Positions 17,610 through 26,610 of a DNA stretch of 64,000 nucleotides are shown piece after piece. This DNA comes from CBDIBC01 sp965276635 (GTDB lineage: Bacteria > Actinomycetota > Acidimicrobiia > Acidimicrobiales > Palsa-688): contig CBDIBC010000002.1 in the NCBI GenBank assembly GCA_965276635.1, positions 310,001 to 374,000 on the forward strand, in the 5' to 3' direction. The position numbers were made by a program, and so were the translations under genes. The notes under the pieces were generated by a model. That model saw nothing but the letters and a program-made list of their open reading frames with translations. It was not told the DNA's origin and did not search any database. Numbering within the stretch: position 1 is the first letter of the stretch; each line of letters begins with the position of its first letter.

Positions 17610-18511
17610 ACGCGGATCGCGATCTGGTCGGCTACGGCGAGCGACCGCCAGACCCGGCGTGGCCGGGCGGCGCATCCATCGCCGTCCAGTTCGTCGTGAA
17701 CTACGAGGAAGGCGCAGAGCGCAACGTGGTCGACGGCGACGCCACGTCCGAGACCTTCCTGTCGGAGATGATCGGCGCCGAAGCCTTCCCCGATCGGCAC
17801 ATGAGCATGGAGTCGCTGTACGAGTACGGCAGCCGCGCCGGATTCTGGCGCCTCCTGCGCGTCTTCGCCCGCGCCGGGCTGCCCATCACCGTGTTCGGCG
17901 TGGCCACCGCGCTGGCCAGGAACCCTGCGGCCGCAACGGCGATCGTCGGCGCCGGCCACGAGGTTGCCGGTCACGGGCTGCGTTGGTTGAGCTACCAGGA
18001 CGTCGACCCGGACACCGAGCGCGCCGACCTGGCCGCCGCGGTCCGCATCCTCACCGACGTCACCGGCGTGGCACCGGTCGGCTGGTACACCGGCCGCGAC
18101 TCGCCGAACACCCGCCGGCTGGTGGTGGAGCAAGGCGGCTTCCTCTACGACGCCGATTCCTACGCCGACGACCTGCCGTACTGGACAGTGGTGGAGGACC
18201 GTGACCATCTGGTGGTGCCCTATGCGATGGACACCAACGACATGCGCTTCGCCTCGGCCGGCGGCTTCGCCACCGGCGACGACTGGGGGGACTACTGCAG
18301 GGACGCCTTCGACGTCCTCCGACGGGAGGGGGAGGAGGGAAGCCCCAAGATGCTGTCAATCGGCCTGCACGGCCGCATAATGGGTCGTCCTGGCCGCACT
18401 GCCGCGTTGGAGCGCTTCGTCGACCACGTGGTCGGCCACGAGCGGGTCTGGATCTGCCGGCGAGTCGACATCGCCCGCCACTGGATCGCCGCCCACCCGC
18501 CGGTGTCCTAG
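17606..18511 (+). CDS. puuE: Allantoinase, PuuE (polysaccharide deacetylase-like) type
   Basis: A 301-residue NodB-fold protein of the PuuE class, metal-independent allantoinases that hydrolyse allantoin to allantoate. The N-terminus GYGERPPDPAWPGGASIAVQFVVNYEEGAE is characteristic of PuuE, as are the ESLYEYGSRAGFWRLL block and a GHEVAGHGLRW segment. The family length (about 300) matches. The GTG at 17606 overlaps the previous stop (GTGA). It closes the urate-to-ureide operon; its last four bases overlap the end of a converging gene. Confidence 0.92.
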   Translation: MNADRDLVGYGERPPDPAWPGGASIAVQFVVNYEEGAERNVVDGDATSETFLSEMIGAEAFPDRHMSMESLYEYGSRAGFWRLLRVFARAGLPITVFGVATALARNPAAATAIVGAGHEVAGHGLRWLSYQDVDPDTERADLAAAVRILTDVTGVAPVGWYTGRDSPNTRRLVVEQGGFLYDADSYADDLPYWTVVEDRDHLVVPYAMDTNDMRFASAGGFATGDDWGDYCRDAFDVLRREGEEGSPKMLSIGLHGRIMGRPGRTAALERFVDHVVGHERVWICRRVDIARHWIAAHPPVS

Positions 18512-19389
18512 CGAGCCGCGTTCTTCACGAAGTCGCCGGGGCCGTAGGTGGTGGGCTCGGTCCCCGCGTACCAGCTGCCCCGGACGTGACGGCGCCGGGC
18601 GGAGATGTCCGTGGCCAGCGCGGCGGAGTGCCACAGGTAGCAGTCGTGGAAGAGGATGTCGCCCGGCTCGGCGTACACGACGATCTCGCCGGGCACCTTC
18701 TCGAAGCCCAGCGGCATCGGGGCGGGCGGGGGAACGTCGGTGTAGCCGCCTGACGGTGCCGAGCCCTCGGGGACGACGGCGCCGTTCACGTTCTCGTACG
18801 GCGGCGGGGTGGCCCACCGATGGCTGCCGGGCACCACCCGCAGGAAACCGTTCGCCGGGCTGGTGCCGTCCACGTGGATGGTGATGGCCGTGGCCGGCCA
18901 CATCGGCAGGTGGGGGCTGGACTGCCAGTCGCTGTGCCATCCGATGCGCGTATAGCTGCTCTCCCGGCCCGGGCGAGCGTCCTGGTAGACGTAGCCGAAC
19001 CGCTCCGATTCGGCCGACCAGCAGGTCGGCCCCAGCCAGCGCCGGATGGCCCCTTCGACCAGCTCCGAGTGGATGATCGCCCCGGCGGTGGGAGACAGGT
19101 CGGTGATGTGGATCACGTAGTTGGCGAAGCGCTGGGCCTTGGCCCCGGCGTCCCCCTCGATGAGCACGGTCGTGCCGTGCCGGGCATCCAGGTCCCCGGC
19201 CACCAGCTGCTCCTGCGCCGCCTCGCACTCGGCCTCCAACCGGTCCAGGGTCGGATCGTCGACGGCGCCGGACAGCACGGCGAAGCCGTGGCGACGGTAG
19301 AAGGAGTCAAGGTCGTCGAGTCGGTCGATCCCGAAGACGCCGGGTGTGCTGTCGATCCCGAGAATCGCGGTCGGCTGGTTGGCGGCCAT
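18508..19389 (-). CDS. Phytanoyl-CoA dioxygenase (PhyH)-family protein
   Basis: A 293-residue Fe(II)/2-oxoglutarate dioxygenase of the PhyH family. The iron triad is visible as WHSDWQ (His-X-Asp) and a distal His in DCYLWHSAAL, with an Arg-rich 2-oxoglutarate region in RRRHVRGSWYAG. The PGSHRWA motif after GFLRVV is also typical. The ATG at 19389 was chosen because residues upstream look non-conserved. It converges on puuE with a four-base overlap and is divergent from hpxO over 125 bases. The substrate is unknown; it may hydroxylate a compound related to the neighbouring purine genes or be unrelated. Confidence 0.84.
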   Translation of the reverse strand: MAANQPTAILGIDSTPGVFGIDRLDDLDSFYRRHGFAVLSGAVDDPTLDRLEAECEAAQEQLVAGDLDARHGTTVLIEGDAGAKAQRFANYVIHITDLSPTAGAIIHSELVEGAIRRWLGPTCWSAESERFGYVYQDARPGRESSYTRIGWHSDWQSSPHLPMWPATAITIHVDGTSPANGFLRVVPGSHRWATPPPYENVNGAVVPEGSAPSGGYTDVPPPAPMPLGFEKVPGEIVVYAEPGDILFHDCYLWHSAALATDISARRRHVRGSWYAGTEPTTYGPGDFVKNAAR

Positions 19390-19514
19390 CGATCGCCCAG
19401 CGTAGGACGCCGATGTTGCCGGATTGTTTCTGCCGCGGGTTGCCTGCGGTCGCCGACCATTGTTCACGGAAGGGAAACAGTGGCCTTGGTCGGCGCGGCC
19501 ATGCTGGTGATCCA

Positions 19515-20738
19515 GTGCGCAGGCTCCGTGTGGTCATCGTGGGTGGCGGGATCGGCGGCCTGACCGCCGCCTTGTGCCTGGCTCGCTTCGGCCACGATCC
19601 CGTCGTGGTCGAGCAGACCGCCGAGCTGCGTCCCGTCGGCGCGGCCATCTCCCTGTGGCCGAACGGCGTCAAGGTGGCGAACCTCCTGGGCCTCGGCACG
19701 GAGATCGCCGCCCTCGGAGGGGCGATGGAGCGCATGGCCTATGCCGACCGGGACGGCCGGCCCTTGCTGGACTTCAGCCTGAACGGGCTCTACGAGCGGG
19801 TCGGCGAGCGCGCCCGACCCATCGCCCGCGCCGAGCTCCAGGCCATGCTGCTCGCCGCCGTGCGGCAGGCCCTCGGACCCGACGGCGTGCGGCTCGGCAC
19901 CGAGGTAGTCGACGTCGGCCCCGCCGATCCTGGTGGCATCGGCCCCGATGGCCCTGATCCTGGTGGCACTGATCCTGGCGGCACGGTGGTGACGACCGGG
20001 GACGGCCGCACCATGGCCGCCGATCTGGTGGTGGCGGCTGACGGCACGCACTCGCGGCGACGCGACCAGGTGGTCGGCCGGCTTATCGCGCGGCGCTACG
20101 TGGGCTACGTGAACTGGAACGGCCTGGTCGCCGCCACGCCCGACATCGCGCCGGAGGGGACGTGGTTGACCTGGGTGGGGGAGGGCCGTCGGGCGTCGGT
20201 GATGCCCATCGGCGGCGGCCGTTGCTACTGGTTCTTCGATGTGCCCATGCCGATCGAGGCGGTGGGGGACCTCGGCGATCATCGGGACGAGCTGGGCGCG
20301 GCCTTCTCCGGGTGGGCCCGCCCGGTCCGGCTGCTCGTCGACCGACTGGACCCGGCCGGGGTCGCGCGCCTGGCGATCCACGACCTGGATCCGTTGCCGA
20401 CCTGGAGCCGGGGCCGGGTGGTCCTGTTGGGCGACGCCGCTCACACCATGGCTCCCGACCTGGGCCAGGGTGGCTGCCAGGCCATGGAGGACGCTTGGGT
20501 GCTGGCCCACCATCTGACCGCGACCAACTGCTCGGTGGACGACGCCCTGGCTCGCTATGTCACCGAGCGGATGCCGCACACCGCCGACATGGTGCGTCGG
20601 GCCAGGAAGCGATCGGACGTGACCCACGGGGCGGACCCGGCGGCCACCGCCGCCTGGTACCGGAGCCTGGCCACCGACGGCCACGCCGGCATCGTCGACG
20701 GCCTGGCCCAATCGGTCGAGTCCGGACCCTGCCGCTAG
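19515..20738 (+). CDS. hpxO: FAD-dependent urate hydroxylase HpxO
   Basis: A 407-residue flavin monooxygenase of the HpxO type, oxidising urate to 5-hydroxyisourate with NADH and O2. It shares with Klebsiella HpxO the GGGIGGL dinucleotide motif, the diagnostic VGAAISLWPNGVK block, GYVNWNGLV, GEGRRASVMP, CYWFFDVPMP, GDAAHTM with GQGGCQAMEDA, and the C-terminal ARKRSDVTHGADP. The Arg and Tyr reported as substrate contacts in Klebsiella appear conserved in GEGRR and CYW. An Asp/Pro/Gly-rich insert near residue 138 comes from a short DNA repeat at 19923-19982. The GTG at 19515 is the best start before RRLRVVIVGGG. No urate oxidase (uricase) gene is present in the window, so HpxO fills that step. 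Confidence 0.92.
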   Translation: MRRLRVVIVGGGIGGLTAALCLARFGHDPVVVEQTAELRPVGAAISLWPNGVKVANLLGLGTEIAALGGAMERMAYADRDGRPLLDFSLNGLYERVGERARPIARAELQAMLLAAVRQALGPDGVRLGTEVVDVGPADPGGIGPDGPDPGGTDPGGTVVTTGDGRTMAADLVVAADGTHSRRRDQVVGRLIARRYVGYVNWNGLVAATPDIAPEGTWLTWVGEGRRASVMPIGGGRCYWFFDVPMPIEAVGDLGDHRDELGAAFSGWARPVRLLVDRLDPAGVARLAIHDLDPLPTWSRGRVVLLGDAAHTMAPDLGQGGCQAMEDAWVLAHHLTATNCSVDDALARYVTERMPHTADMVRRARKRSDVTHGADPAATAAWYRSLATDGHAGIVDGLAQSVESGPCR

Positions 20739-20766
20739 CGCGCGCGCCTGGACCCGTCACAGCTGC

Positions 20767-22023
20767 TCAGCGGAACGTGTAGCGGACCGGAAGGTGCTTC
20801 ACGCCCGAGACGAAGTTCGATCGCGACCAGAGCGCGTCGCCGGCCGGTTCGATCGATGCCAGCTGCGCCGACAGCTTTCCGAGCATGGTCCGCACCTCGC
20901 GCCGGGCGAACTGCGAGCCGAGGCAGAAGTGGGCGCCGACGCCGAAGGAGATCAGCCGTTCGGCGTCGGATCGGTGCACGTCGAAGGTCATGGGATCGGC
21001 GAAGACATCCTCGTCCCGATTGGCGCTGGCGTAGGAGAGCAGGACCCGTCCACCCTCGGGGATCTCCACCCCACCGACCTCGGTGGCCCGGGTGGCGTAG
21101 CGCAGGAAGTGACGGACCGGCGAGGTCCACCGGAGGCTCTCCTCGGCGGCGTTGGCAGCCAGGTCGGGTTCGTCGCGCAACGCCCACAGCTGTTTGGGGT
21201 CACGCAGCATGGCCTCCATGCCGCCGGAGAGCGCATAGGAGGTGGTGTCGTGGCCCGCGGTGGCCACGATGATGTAGTACCACAACCGTTCGGCATCGCC
21301 CATGGGGCAACCACCGGGCTGGCCGTTGGCGATCACGGTGGCCAGGTCGTCGGTCGGGCACTTCCGCCGGTCCCGGGTGATGGCATCGAAATACTCGATG
21401 AACGTCATCACCGACTCGATGAGCGCGGCCCCGGCGTCGGTGGCATCTCCCATGAACTCTGGGTCGGAGGCCCCGAAGAGGCCCTGGGTGAGCTCCATCA
21501 TCAGGGCCTCGTCCGCCTCGGGCACCCCGTAGATGTCCATGATCACCCGCAGGGTGAACGGCTGGACGACGTCGCGAGCGAAGTCGCACTCCCCGCCGAG
21601 GACGCGCATGCGCTGGACGAAGTGGTCGGCCAGCGCCTCGATGCGGGCCTGGCGGTGCCTGACGGCGGCCGGCTTGAACCAGTCGTTGGTGACCAGGCGG
21701 TGGTCGCGGTGCTCGGTGCCGTCCAGGTGCACGAGCGTGCGCGGCTCGGGCACCCCGGCATCCATCATCGCCTGCCACTCGGCGTCGGGCATGAGGACCG
21801 ACTGCGAGGTGTTGCGCCAGAGATCGTCGTCACGCGACACGGCACGGACATCGCGGTAGCGGGTGAGGACCCAGAAGGGGCGGTAGCCGTCGAGCTCCAC
21901 CGCCAGCACGGGAGCGGTCCGGCGCAGCTCGGCCACCTGCCGGTGCCAGGCATCCATGTCGGCCCACAGCACCGACCGGGCGAACAGGTTCCCGGCCAGA
22001 TCGTCGGTGTCGGTGGTGGTCAC
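20767..22023 (-). CDS. Cytochrome P450
   Basis: A 418-residue soluble bacterial P450 monooxygenase. The I-helix oxygen-activation motif is ATAGHDTT, the K-helix ExxR is in EESLRW, and the heme-binding loop is FGVGAHFCLGSQFAR with the thiolate Cys. Length is normal. The start is the GTG at 22023. It converges with hpxO, 28 bases from its stop. No ferredoxin or reductase gene is adjacent. The substrate is unknown; the pattern resembles CYP families acting on terpenoids, steroids or acyl chains. Confidence 0.93.
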   Translation of the reverse strand: MTTTDTDDLAGNLFARSVLWADMDAWHRQVAELRRTAPVLAVELDGYRPFWVLTRYRDVRAVSRDDDLWRNTSQSVLMPDAEWQAMMDAGVPEPRTLVHLDGTEHRDHRLVTNDWFKPAAVRHRQARIEALADHFVQRMRVLGGECDFARDVVQPFTLRVIMDIYGVPEADEALMMELTQGLFGASDPEFMGDATDAGAALIESVMTFIEYFDAITRDRRKCPTDDLATVIANGQPGGCPMGDAERLWYYIIVATAGHDTTSYALSGGMEAMLRDPKQLWALRDEPDLAANAAEESLRWTSPVRHFLRYATRATEVGGVEIPEGGRVLLSYASANRDEDVFADPMTFDVHRSDAERLISFGVGAHFCLGSQFARREVRTMLGKLSAQLASIEPAGDALWSRSNFVSGVKHLPVRYTFR

Positions 22024-22182
22024 GGTGTCCTCCCCTTCAGCCGTCGATCAGACATGACGACCGGCCGGGACGGCCCCCGGTCGGCTCCGACCAGGCTAGG
22101 GCCTTCATGCCGCCGGGCCGCTTCTGGCTGGCGCCGGGCCGGCTCGGGGCGACGCCGGGTCGCCCCTGGATAGGGTGGGGCT

Positions 22183-22491
22183 GTGCCCACCGTCTCACCA
22201 TCGCTCCTAGCCGCCGGCGGACTCGTCGGAGGCTTTGCCGTGGCCCGCTCGACCGAGCGCCGCCAGGCGGGAGGGGCGGTCTTCGCCGTCACCGGCGCGT
22301 GGTGCGGTCGGGAGTGGCGGCGGCGCTCCGGGCCGGTCGCGGCGGGCGCCCTGGGCCTGGCCTACTCGGCGGCCATGGGCGGCTCGCACCCCCTGGCCAA
22401 GAAGATCGGGGCGTGGCCGTCGGTCCTGGTCGTGGCGGCCGGGACGGCGCTGCTGTCCGAGATCGTCATGCGGACGGTCGTTCGGTCCTGA
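22183..22491 (+). CDS. Small conserved membrane protein, unknown
   Basis: A 102-residue Ala/Gly-rich protein with two or three hydrophobic stretches (LLAAGGLVGGFAVA, an AAGALGLAYSAAMGG segment and VLVVAAGTALLSEIVM). It starts with GTG at 22183 and its last 26 bases overlap the end of the converging MFS gene. The codon pattern is high-GC at third positions, like its neighbours, so it is probably real. No family is recognised. Confidence 0.6.
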   Translation: MPTVSPSLLAAGGLVGGFAVARSTERRQAGGAVFAVTGAWCGREWRRRSGPVAAGALGLAYSAAMGGSHPLAKKIGAWPSVLVVAAGTALLSEIVMRTVVRS

Positions 22492-23983
22492 CCGGCGCCG
22501 GCTGCAGCGGCGTCGCGTCCAGGGCGCAGTGCCATCGATGACCCACGGCCCGATCGGTCGGCCCCCGAGCCGGATTGCGGATGGTGGCGGCAGCGAGGAG
22601 GCCCCCGAAGGCGCAGGCCGCGCCGGCGATGACCACCGCAACCCGGAAGCCAGGGGCGAGCCGCGCCGACGTGAGCGACCCGGCGCCGGTGATGCCGGCC
22701 AGCACGGGCAGCACGGCGACAGCGAGGAGCCCGGCAGCGCGGGCCACCACGTTGTTGATCGCCGACGCGACGCCGGCCCGGTCACCGGGTGCGGCATCCA
22801 ACGCGGTGGCGGTGAGCGGCGCCACCGTGATGGCCAGGCCGGCACCGAAGACGACCACGGCGGGCAGCACATGCGTCAGGTAGCCCCGGCTCCGGCTGGC
22901 CTCGGTAAGCAGCACCAAGCCGGCGCCGACTACCAGCGGCCCCAGGCTCATCTGCAGCCGGGGGCCGATCCGACCGGCCAGGCGGGCCGAGCGAGGCGAG
23001 AACAGCAGCATGATCACCGTCACGGGCAGGAGGGCGAGCCCTGACTCCAACGGGCTGTAGCGATCGACGACCTGCAAGGTCACCGGCAGCAGGAACAAGG
23101 CGCCGGCCAGCCCGCCGTACACCACGAAGGTGACGCCGTTGGCTGCGGCGAACTGGCGGTCGGCGAACAGGCCGAGGGGGAGCATGGGGTCGCGCCTGAC
23201 GCGCTCGGCGACCAGGAGCGCAGGGATGGCGAGCGCCGCGCCGACCAGGGCAACGACCACCCGCGGCGACAGCCAGCCGATCGTCGGACCCTCGATCAGC
23301 CCGTAGGTCAGACCGGTCAGGGCCAACACCCCCAACGAGGCACCCACCAGGTCCGTGCGCCTCCCGGCGGACGGATCGGCGGACTCGGGGACGTGGCGCG
23401 CCGTGAGGGCCAGCACGACGGCCGACACCGGCAGGTTGATCACGAACACCCATCGCCATGACCCCACGGCGATGAGGTACCCGCCCAGCAACGGTCCCGC
23501 CGCGGTCGCCAACCCGCCGAGCCCCGACCAGGCGCCGATGGCCCGACCGCGGTCCTCGGGTCGGAAGGACGCCTCCAGGATGGCCAGGCTGGCCGGGGTC
23601 AGCAGCGCCCCACCCACGCCCTGGAGGACGCGGGCGGCGATCAGCACCGCGGAGCTGGGAGCCAGCGCGCACGCGGCCGACGCCACCGCGAACCACACCA
23701 CGCCGACGGCGAAGACCCGCTTCCGGCCGAAACGGTCGCCGAGAGACCCGCCGAGGAGCAGGAAGGCAGCCAGCGTCAGCGTGTACCCGGTCACCACCCA
23801 TTGCAGGGTCCCCAGGCCGGCGTGGAAGGAGCGTCCGACCGCGGGCAGTGCAATGCCGACCACAGTGGCATCGAGCGAAGCGATCCCCGAGCCGAGCACC
23901 GACGCGGCTATGACCCATCGCGCCCGACTCGTTCCATAGGATATCAACTCGATCCCGGCCCCCTCCTCCTGCCCCGGTTGCAT
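22466..23983 (-). CDS. MFS transporter, DHA2-like (drug/proton antiporter)
   Basis: About 505 residues with 12-14 hydrophobic helices. It has the DHA2 start DATVVGIALPAVGRSFHAG, the loop 2-3 motif LGDRFGRKRVF, the helix 4 Arg motif ARVLQGVGGALLTPASLAIL, and motif C-like GLGGLATAAGPLLGGYL. This fits 14-TMS drug exporters. Two starts are possible: ATG at 23983 (used here) or GTG at 24040, which adds 19 residues. No regulator is adjacent. Confidence 0.9.
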   Translation of the reverse strand: MQPGQEEGAGIELISYGTSRARWVIAASVLGSGIASLDATVVGIALPAVGRSFHAGLGTLQWVVTGYTLTLAAFLLLGGSLGDRFGRKRVFAVGVVWFAVASAACALAPSSAVLIAARVLQGVGGALLTPASLAILEASFRPEDRGRAIGAWSGLGGLATAAGPLLGGYLIAVGSWRWVFVINLPVSAVVLALTARHVPESADPSAGRRTDLVGASLGVLALTGLTYGLIEGPTIGWLSPRVVVALVGAALAIPALLVAERVRRDPMLPLGLFADRQFAAANGVTFVVYGGLAGALFLLPVTLQVVDRYSPLESGLALLPVTVIMLLFSPRSARLAGRIGPRLQMSLGPLVVGAGLVLLTEASRSRGYLTHVLPAVVVFGAGLAITVAPLTATALDAAPGDRAGVASAINNVVARAAGLLAVAVLPVLAGITGAGSLTSARLAPGFRVAVVIAGAACAFGGLLAAATIRNPARGPTDRAVGHRWHCALDATPLQPAPVRTERPSA

Positions 23984-24155
23984 GGCGAAGTGAAGCACGT
24001 TCCCGCCGGAATTGTGGAAATCGGGCAGACCGTGAATCACCCGTTGCCCGTTGCGCTGCTGCTGGGTACCATGCCGGCTCGGCGGATCGGTTGGCAGCGA
24101 CCGATGACAAGCCCGTTCCGGAGCAGGGCTCGTCTCAGGCTTTCAGGAGGCTCGC

Positions 24156-24449
24156 ATGGCGGATTCATGTACGCACATCGGAGCGATCATCACCACGCGA
24201 GCCAGCGGCGACGGGTGCATGGAATGCGAGCGCTTCGGAGGGCAATGGTTGCACCTCCGGCGCTGCGTCACCTGTGGGCACGTTGGCTGCTGCGACGATT
24301 CACCGCACCACCATGCGACATCCCACCACGAAGCTACCGACCATCCGCTCATCCAGTCCTACGAGCCCGGGGAGGAATGGTATTGGTGCTATCCGCAGTC
24401 GTTGCTCTTCGAGCTGGACCGCCCCGGCCCCAGCCCCGCGCACCCCTGA
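24156..24449 (+). CDS. UBP-type zinc finger protein
   Basis: A 97-residue protein that is almost entirely a zf-UBP domain: CTH near the N-terminus, CMEC, the RRCVTCGHVGCCDDSP core, HHHATSHHEATDHPLIQSYEPGEEWYWCY, giving the Cys/His ligands of the fold and the conserved W-C-Y end. In eukaryotes this fold binds ubiquitin C-termini; in bacteria its role is not established. The start is ATG at 24156. The stop faces the end of the NhaA gene across 14 bases. UBP fingers occur beside or fused to cation/proton antiporters in some actinobacteria, so a link to NhaA is possible (inference). Confidence 0.88.
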   Translation: MADSCTHIGAIITTRASGDGCMECERFGGQWLHLRRCVTCGHVGCCDDSPHHHATSHHEATDHPLIQSYEPGEEWYWCYPQSLLFELDRPGPSPAHP

Positions 24450-24463
24450 CCTGCTAGCGGGCG

Positions 24464-25672
24464 CTACGGCTGGAGGCGGCGATCCCGGAGCAGGACGCCC
24501 CCCAGCGCCACGCCCAGCACCGAGCTGACGAGGAGCCCGGCGGTGGCTGCCACGGTCAGCGGACCCGGCGGAAGGGCGCGGGCGATGATCAGCAATGGCA
24601 CGGTGAAGCCGATGCTGGCCACCGCTCCGATGCCGAAGCGGGCCCGTCCGGGCACGTGCGGTTGGGTCGCCTCGGGCAGCAGCCGTCTGGTGGCCACGGC
24701 CCCGGCCACGATCCCCAGAGGCTTGCCGGCGACGCGGGCCACGACCACGGCCGCGAAGATCCGCACCGCCGCGCTGTCGCGAAAGGTGGAGCCGTCGATG
24801 CGGATCCCGGCGTTGGCCAGGGCGAAGAGCGGGAGCACGATCACGTTCACCGGGGCCTCGATGCGCGCCAACCAGCGTCGCACCCGCGGGGCGCCGTAGC
24901 CCGGGCCGGCCTCAGCGCGCCGACGCCGCGGTCCGAAGGCGCCAATGGCCACTCCCACCACCGCGGCGTCGACGCCGGCATGGAGCATGCACCACCACAC
25001 CACCAGTCCCAGCGCAGCCCGGCCGGGACCGGCGCGGAGGCGGCGGCGCCACACGACCACGAGCAGGACGAGCACGCCGAGCCCGGCTGCCAGCCACAAC
25101 CCACGCGTGCGGTGGCTGTAGAACACCACGAGCACGACGATCGAACCGATGTCGTCGGCGACGGCGAGCGTCATCAGGAACACCCGGCCGCGCGCCGAGC
25201 CGGTGCCGACGAGGGCGAGGGCGCCCAGCGCGAAGGCCACGTCGGTGGCCATCGGGACGCCCCAGGCTCCGGCCCCCCGGCCACCGGCCACGCAGGCCAC
25301 GAACAGCAGTGCGGGGACGGCCATGCCCGTCAGCCCGGCTACCACCGGGACGGCGGCGCGACGTACCGTCCGCAGCTCGCCTGCGGTCAGCTCACGGCGG
25401 ATCTCCAGTCCCACCACGGCGAAGAACGCCAGCAGCAGCGTCTGGTTCACCCAGTCGCGCACGGTCATGTGCAGGCCGAGCGGCGCCACCGAGGCCACGT
25501 TGTTCCAGCTCGACGGATAGGAGCTGGCGTCGCCCGGAAAGTTGGCCCACACCAAAGCCGCGATGGCCGCGATGGTCAGCGAGACACCCGCGGTGCGGTC
25601 GCTGCGCAGTCTCGTCATGACGCGACGACCGATCGGCACAGCGGCGGCGACGGAGACTGGGGGGGATGGCAT
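24464..25672 (-). CDS. nhaA: Na+/H+ antiporter NhaA
   Basis: A 402-residue NhaA-family antiporter that exchanges cytoplasmic Na+ for protons. The functional Asp residues are visible: MATDVAFALG (Asp133 in E. coli numbering) and VADDIGSI (the Asp163-Asp164 pair). Other family blocks are LLAFFAVVGLEIRRELTAGEL near residue 75, NVIVLPLFALANAGI, GKPLGI and a GIGAVASIGFTVPLLI tail. The start is ATG at 25672. Length and helix pattern are normal. Confidence 0.95.
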   Translation of the reverse strand: MPSPPVSVAAAVPIGRRVMTRLRSDRTAGVSLTIAAIAALVWANFPGDASSYPSSWNNVASVAPLGLHMTVRDWVNQTLLLAFFAVVGLEIRRELTAGELRTVRRAAVPVVAGLTGMAVPALLFVACVAGGRGAGAWGVPMATDVAFALGALALVGTGSARGRVFLMTLAVADDIGSIVVLVVFYSHRTRGLWLAAGLGVLVLLVVVWRRRLRAGPGRAALGLVVWWCMLHAGVDAAVVGVAIGAFGPRRRRAEAGPGYGAPRVRRWLARIEAPVNVIVLPLFALANAGIRIDGSTFRDSAAVRIFAAVVVARVAGKPLGIVAGAVATRRLLPEATQPHVPGRARFGIGAVASIGFTVPLLIIARALPPGPLTVAATAGLLVSSVLGVALGGVLLRDRRLQP

Positions 25673-25971
25673 GCGGGCTCCCGCGGCGAAAGGGGTCGCC
25701 GACCAGACTTCCCGGCACGCCAGGGACGATCCTACCCGGCCGGGAGTCGACCGCAGCCGCTGCGGCCGGCGCCCGCTATCAGCCCGGGGACGAGGACGTC
25801 AGTGCCCGCTGGCACTCCAGCTCGCCCAGTGCTCGGGCGCACGAGTCGGTGCCACGGGGGTCACCGCAGTACGCCGGCTCTTACGGTACCGGGGCGGCAG
25901 GGACCAGGCCACCGGCGGCCGCGCCGCCCACCATTGTCCTCCTCCATCGTCTCGATCGATAGCATCGCTCG
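25673..25971. other. Intergenic region, divergent promoters expected
   Basis: This roughly 300-base gap lies between the starts of nhaA (minus) and the flavodoxin-like reductase gene (plus). It must hold both promoters. No gene, clear repeat or strong hairpin was seen in it. Confidence 0.4.
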
Positions 25972-26499
25972 GTGCGAGTCACCGTCGTCGTCGGGAACCC
26001 CAAGCGGCAGTCCCGCACCCTCTCTGTGGCCACGGCCGTCGCCGACGCGGTGGCGGCACCGGGGGACGAGCGGCTCGTCGTCGATCTGGCCGACAGCTGT
26101 GCTGCCCTGCTCGACTGGGGTTCGGTCGAGGTCCAGGAGCTGTCCGCCCGGGTGGCGGCCAGCCAACTGCTCGTGGTGGCGTCACCGACCTTCAAGGCGA
26201 CCTACGCCGGGCTCCTGAAGGTCTTCCTGGATCGGTACGCGACCGACGGGTTGGCCGGCGTGGTGGCTGTGCCCGTCATGACCGGTGCCGGCGCCGGGCA
26301 CGCCCTGGCGCCCGACACCCACCTGCGTCCCCTGCTCGTGGAGCTCGGTGCGTCGGTGCCGACCCGCTCGGTGTACGTCACCGAGGACCAGCTTCCGGTG
26401 CTCGGTGACGTGGTCGCGGCCTGGTCGGCGGGCGCCCGCCCGGTCCTCGACCGCATCCTGGCCCGGGCTGACCGTCGGGCCACCGGACCCAGCAGCTGA
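25972..26499 (+). CDS. NADPH-dependent FMN reductase-family protein
   Basis: A 175-residue flavodoxin-fold reductase. It begins with VTVVVGNPKRQSRT, the phosphate-binding loop of the NADPH-dependent FMN reductase family, and continues with a VVASPTFKATYAGLLKVFLDR block that contacts the flavin. The GAGAGHALAPDTHLRPLLVELGA block in the C-terminal half is typical of these proteins. The start is GTG at 25972. Substrate is unknown; members reduce FMN, azo dyes, quinones or act with monooxygenases. Confidence 0.85.
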   Translation: MRVTVVVGNPKRQSRTLSVATAVADAVAAPGDERLVVDLADSCAALLDWGSVEVQELSARVAASQLLVVASPTFKATYAGLLKVFLDRYATDGLAGVVAVPVMTGAGAGHALAPDTHLRPLLVELGASVPTRSVYVTEDQLPVLGDVVAAWSAGARPVLDRILARADRRATGPSS

Positions 26500-26610
26500 G
26501 GCCGGGTGGGGACGGTGCAGCTGGGCCGGGCTCCTGTGCGGCCTACAGCACCCACGGCGACCGGGCCGGCTTCGGCCGAGGCTCGACCGGATCGCCGCGG
26601 GTGGGTCCGG

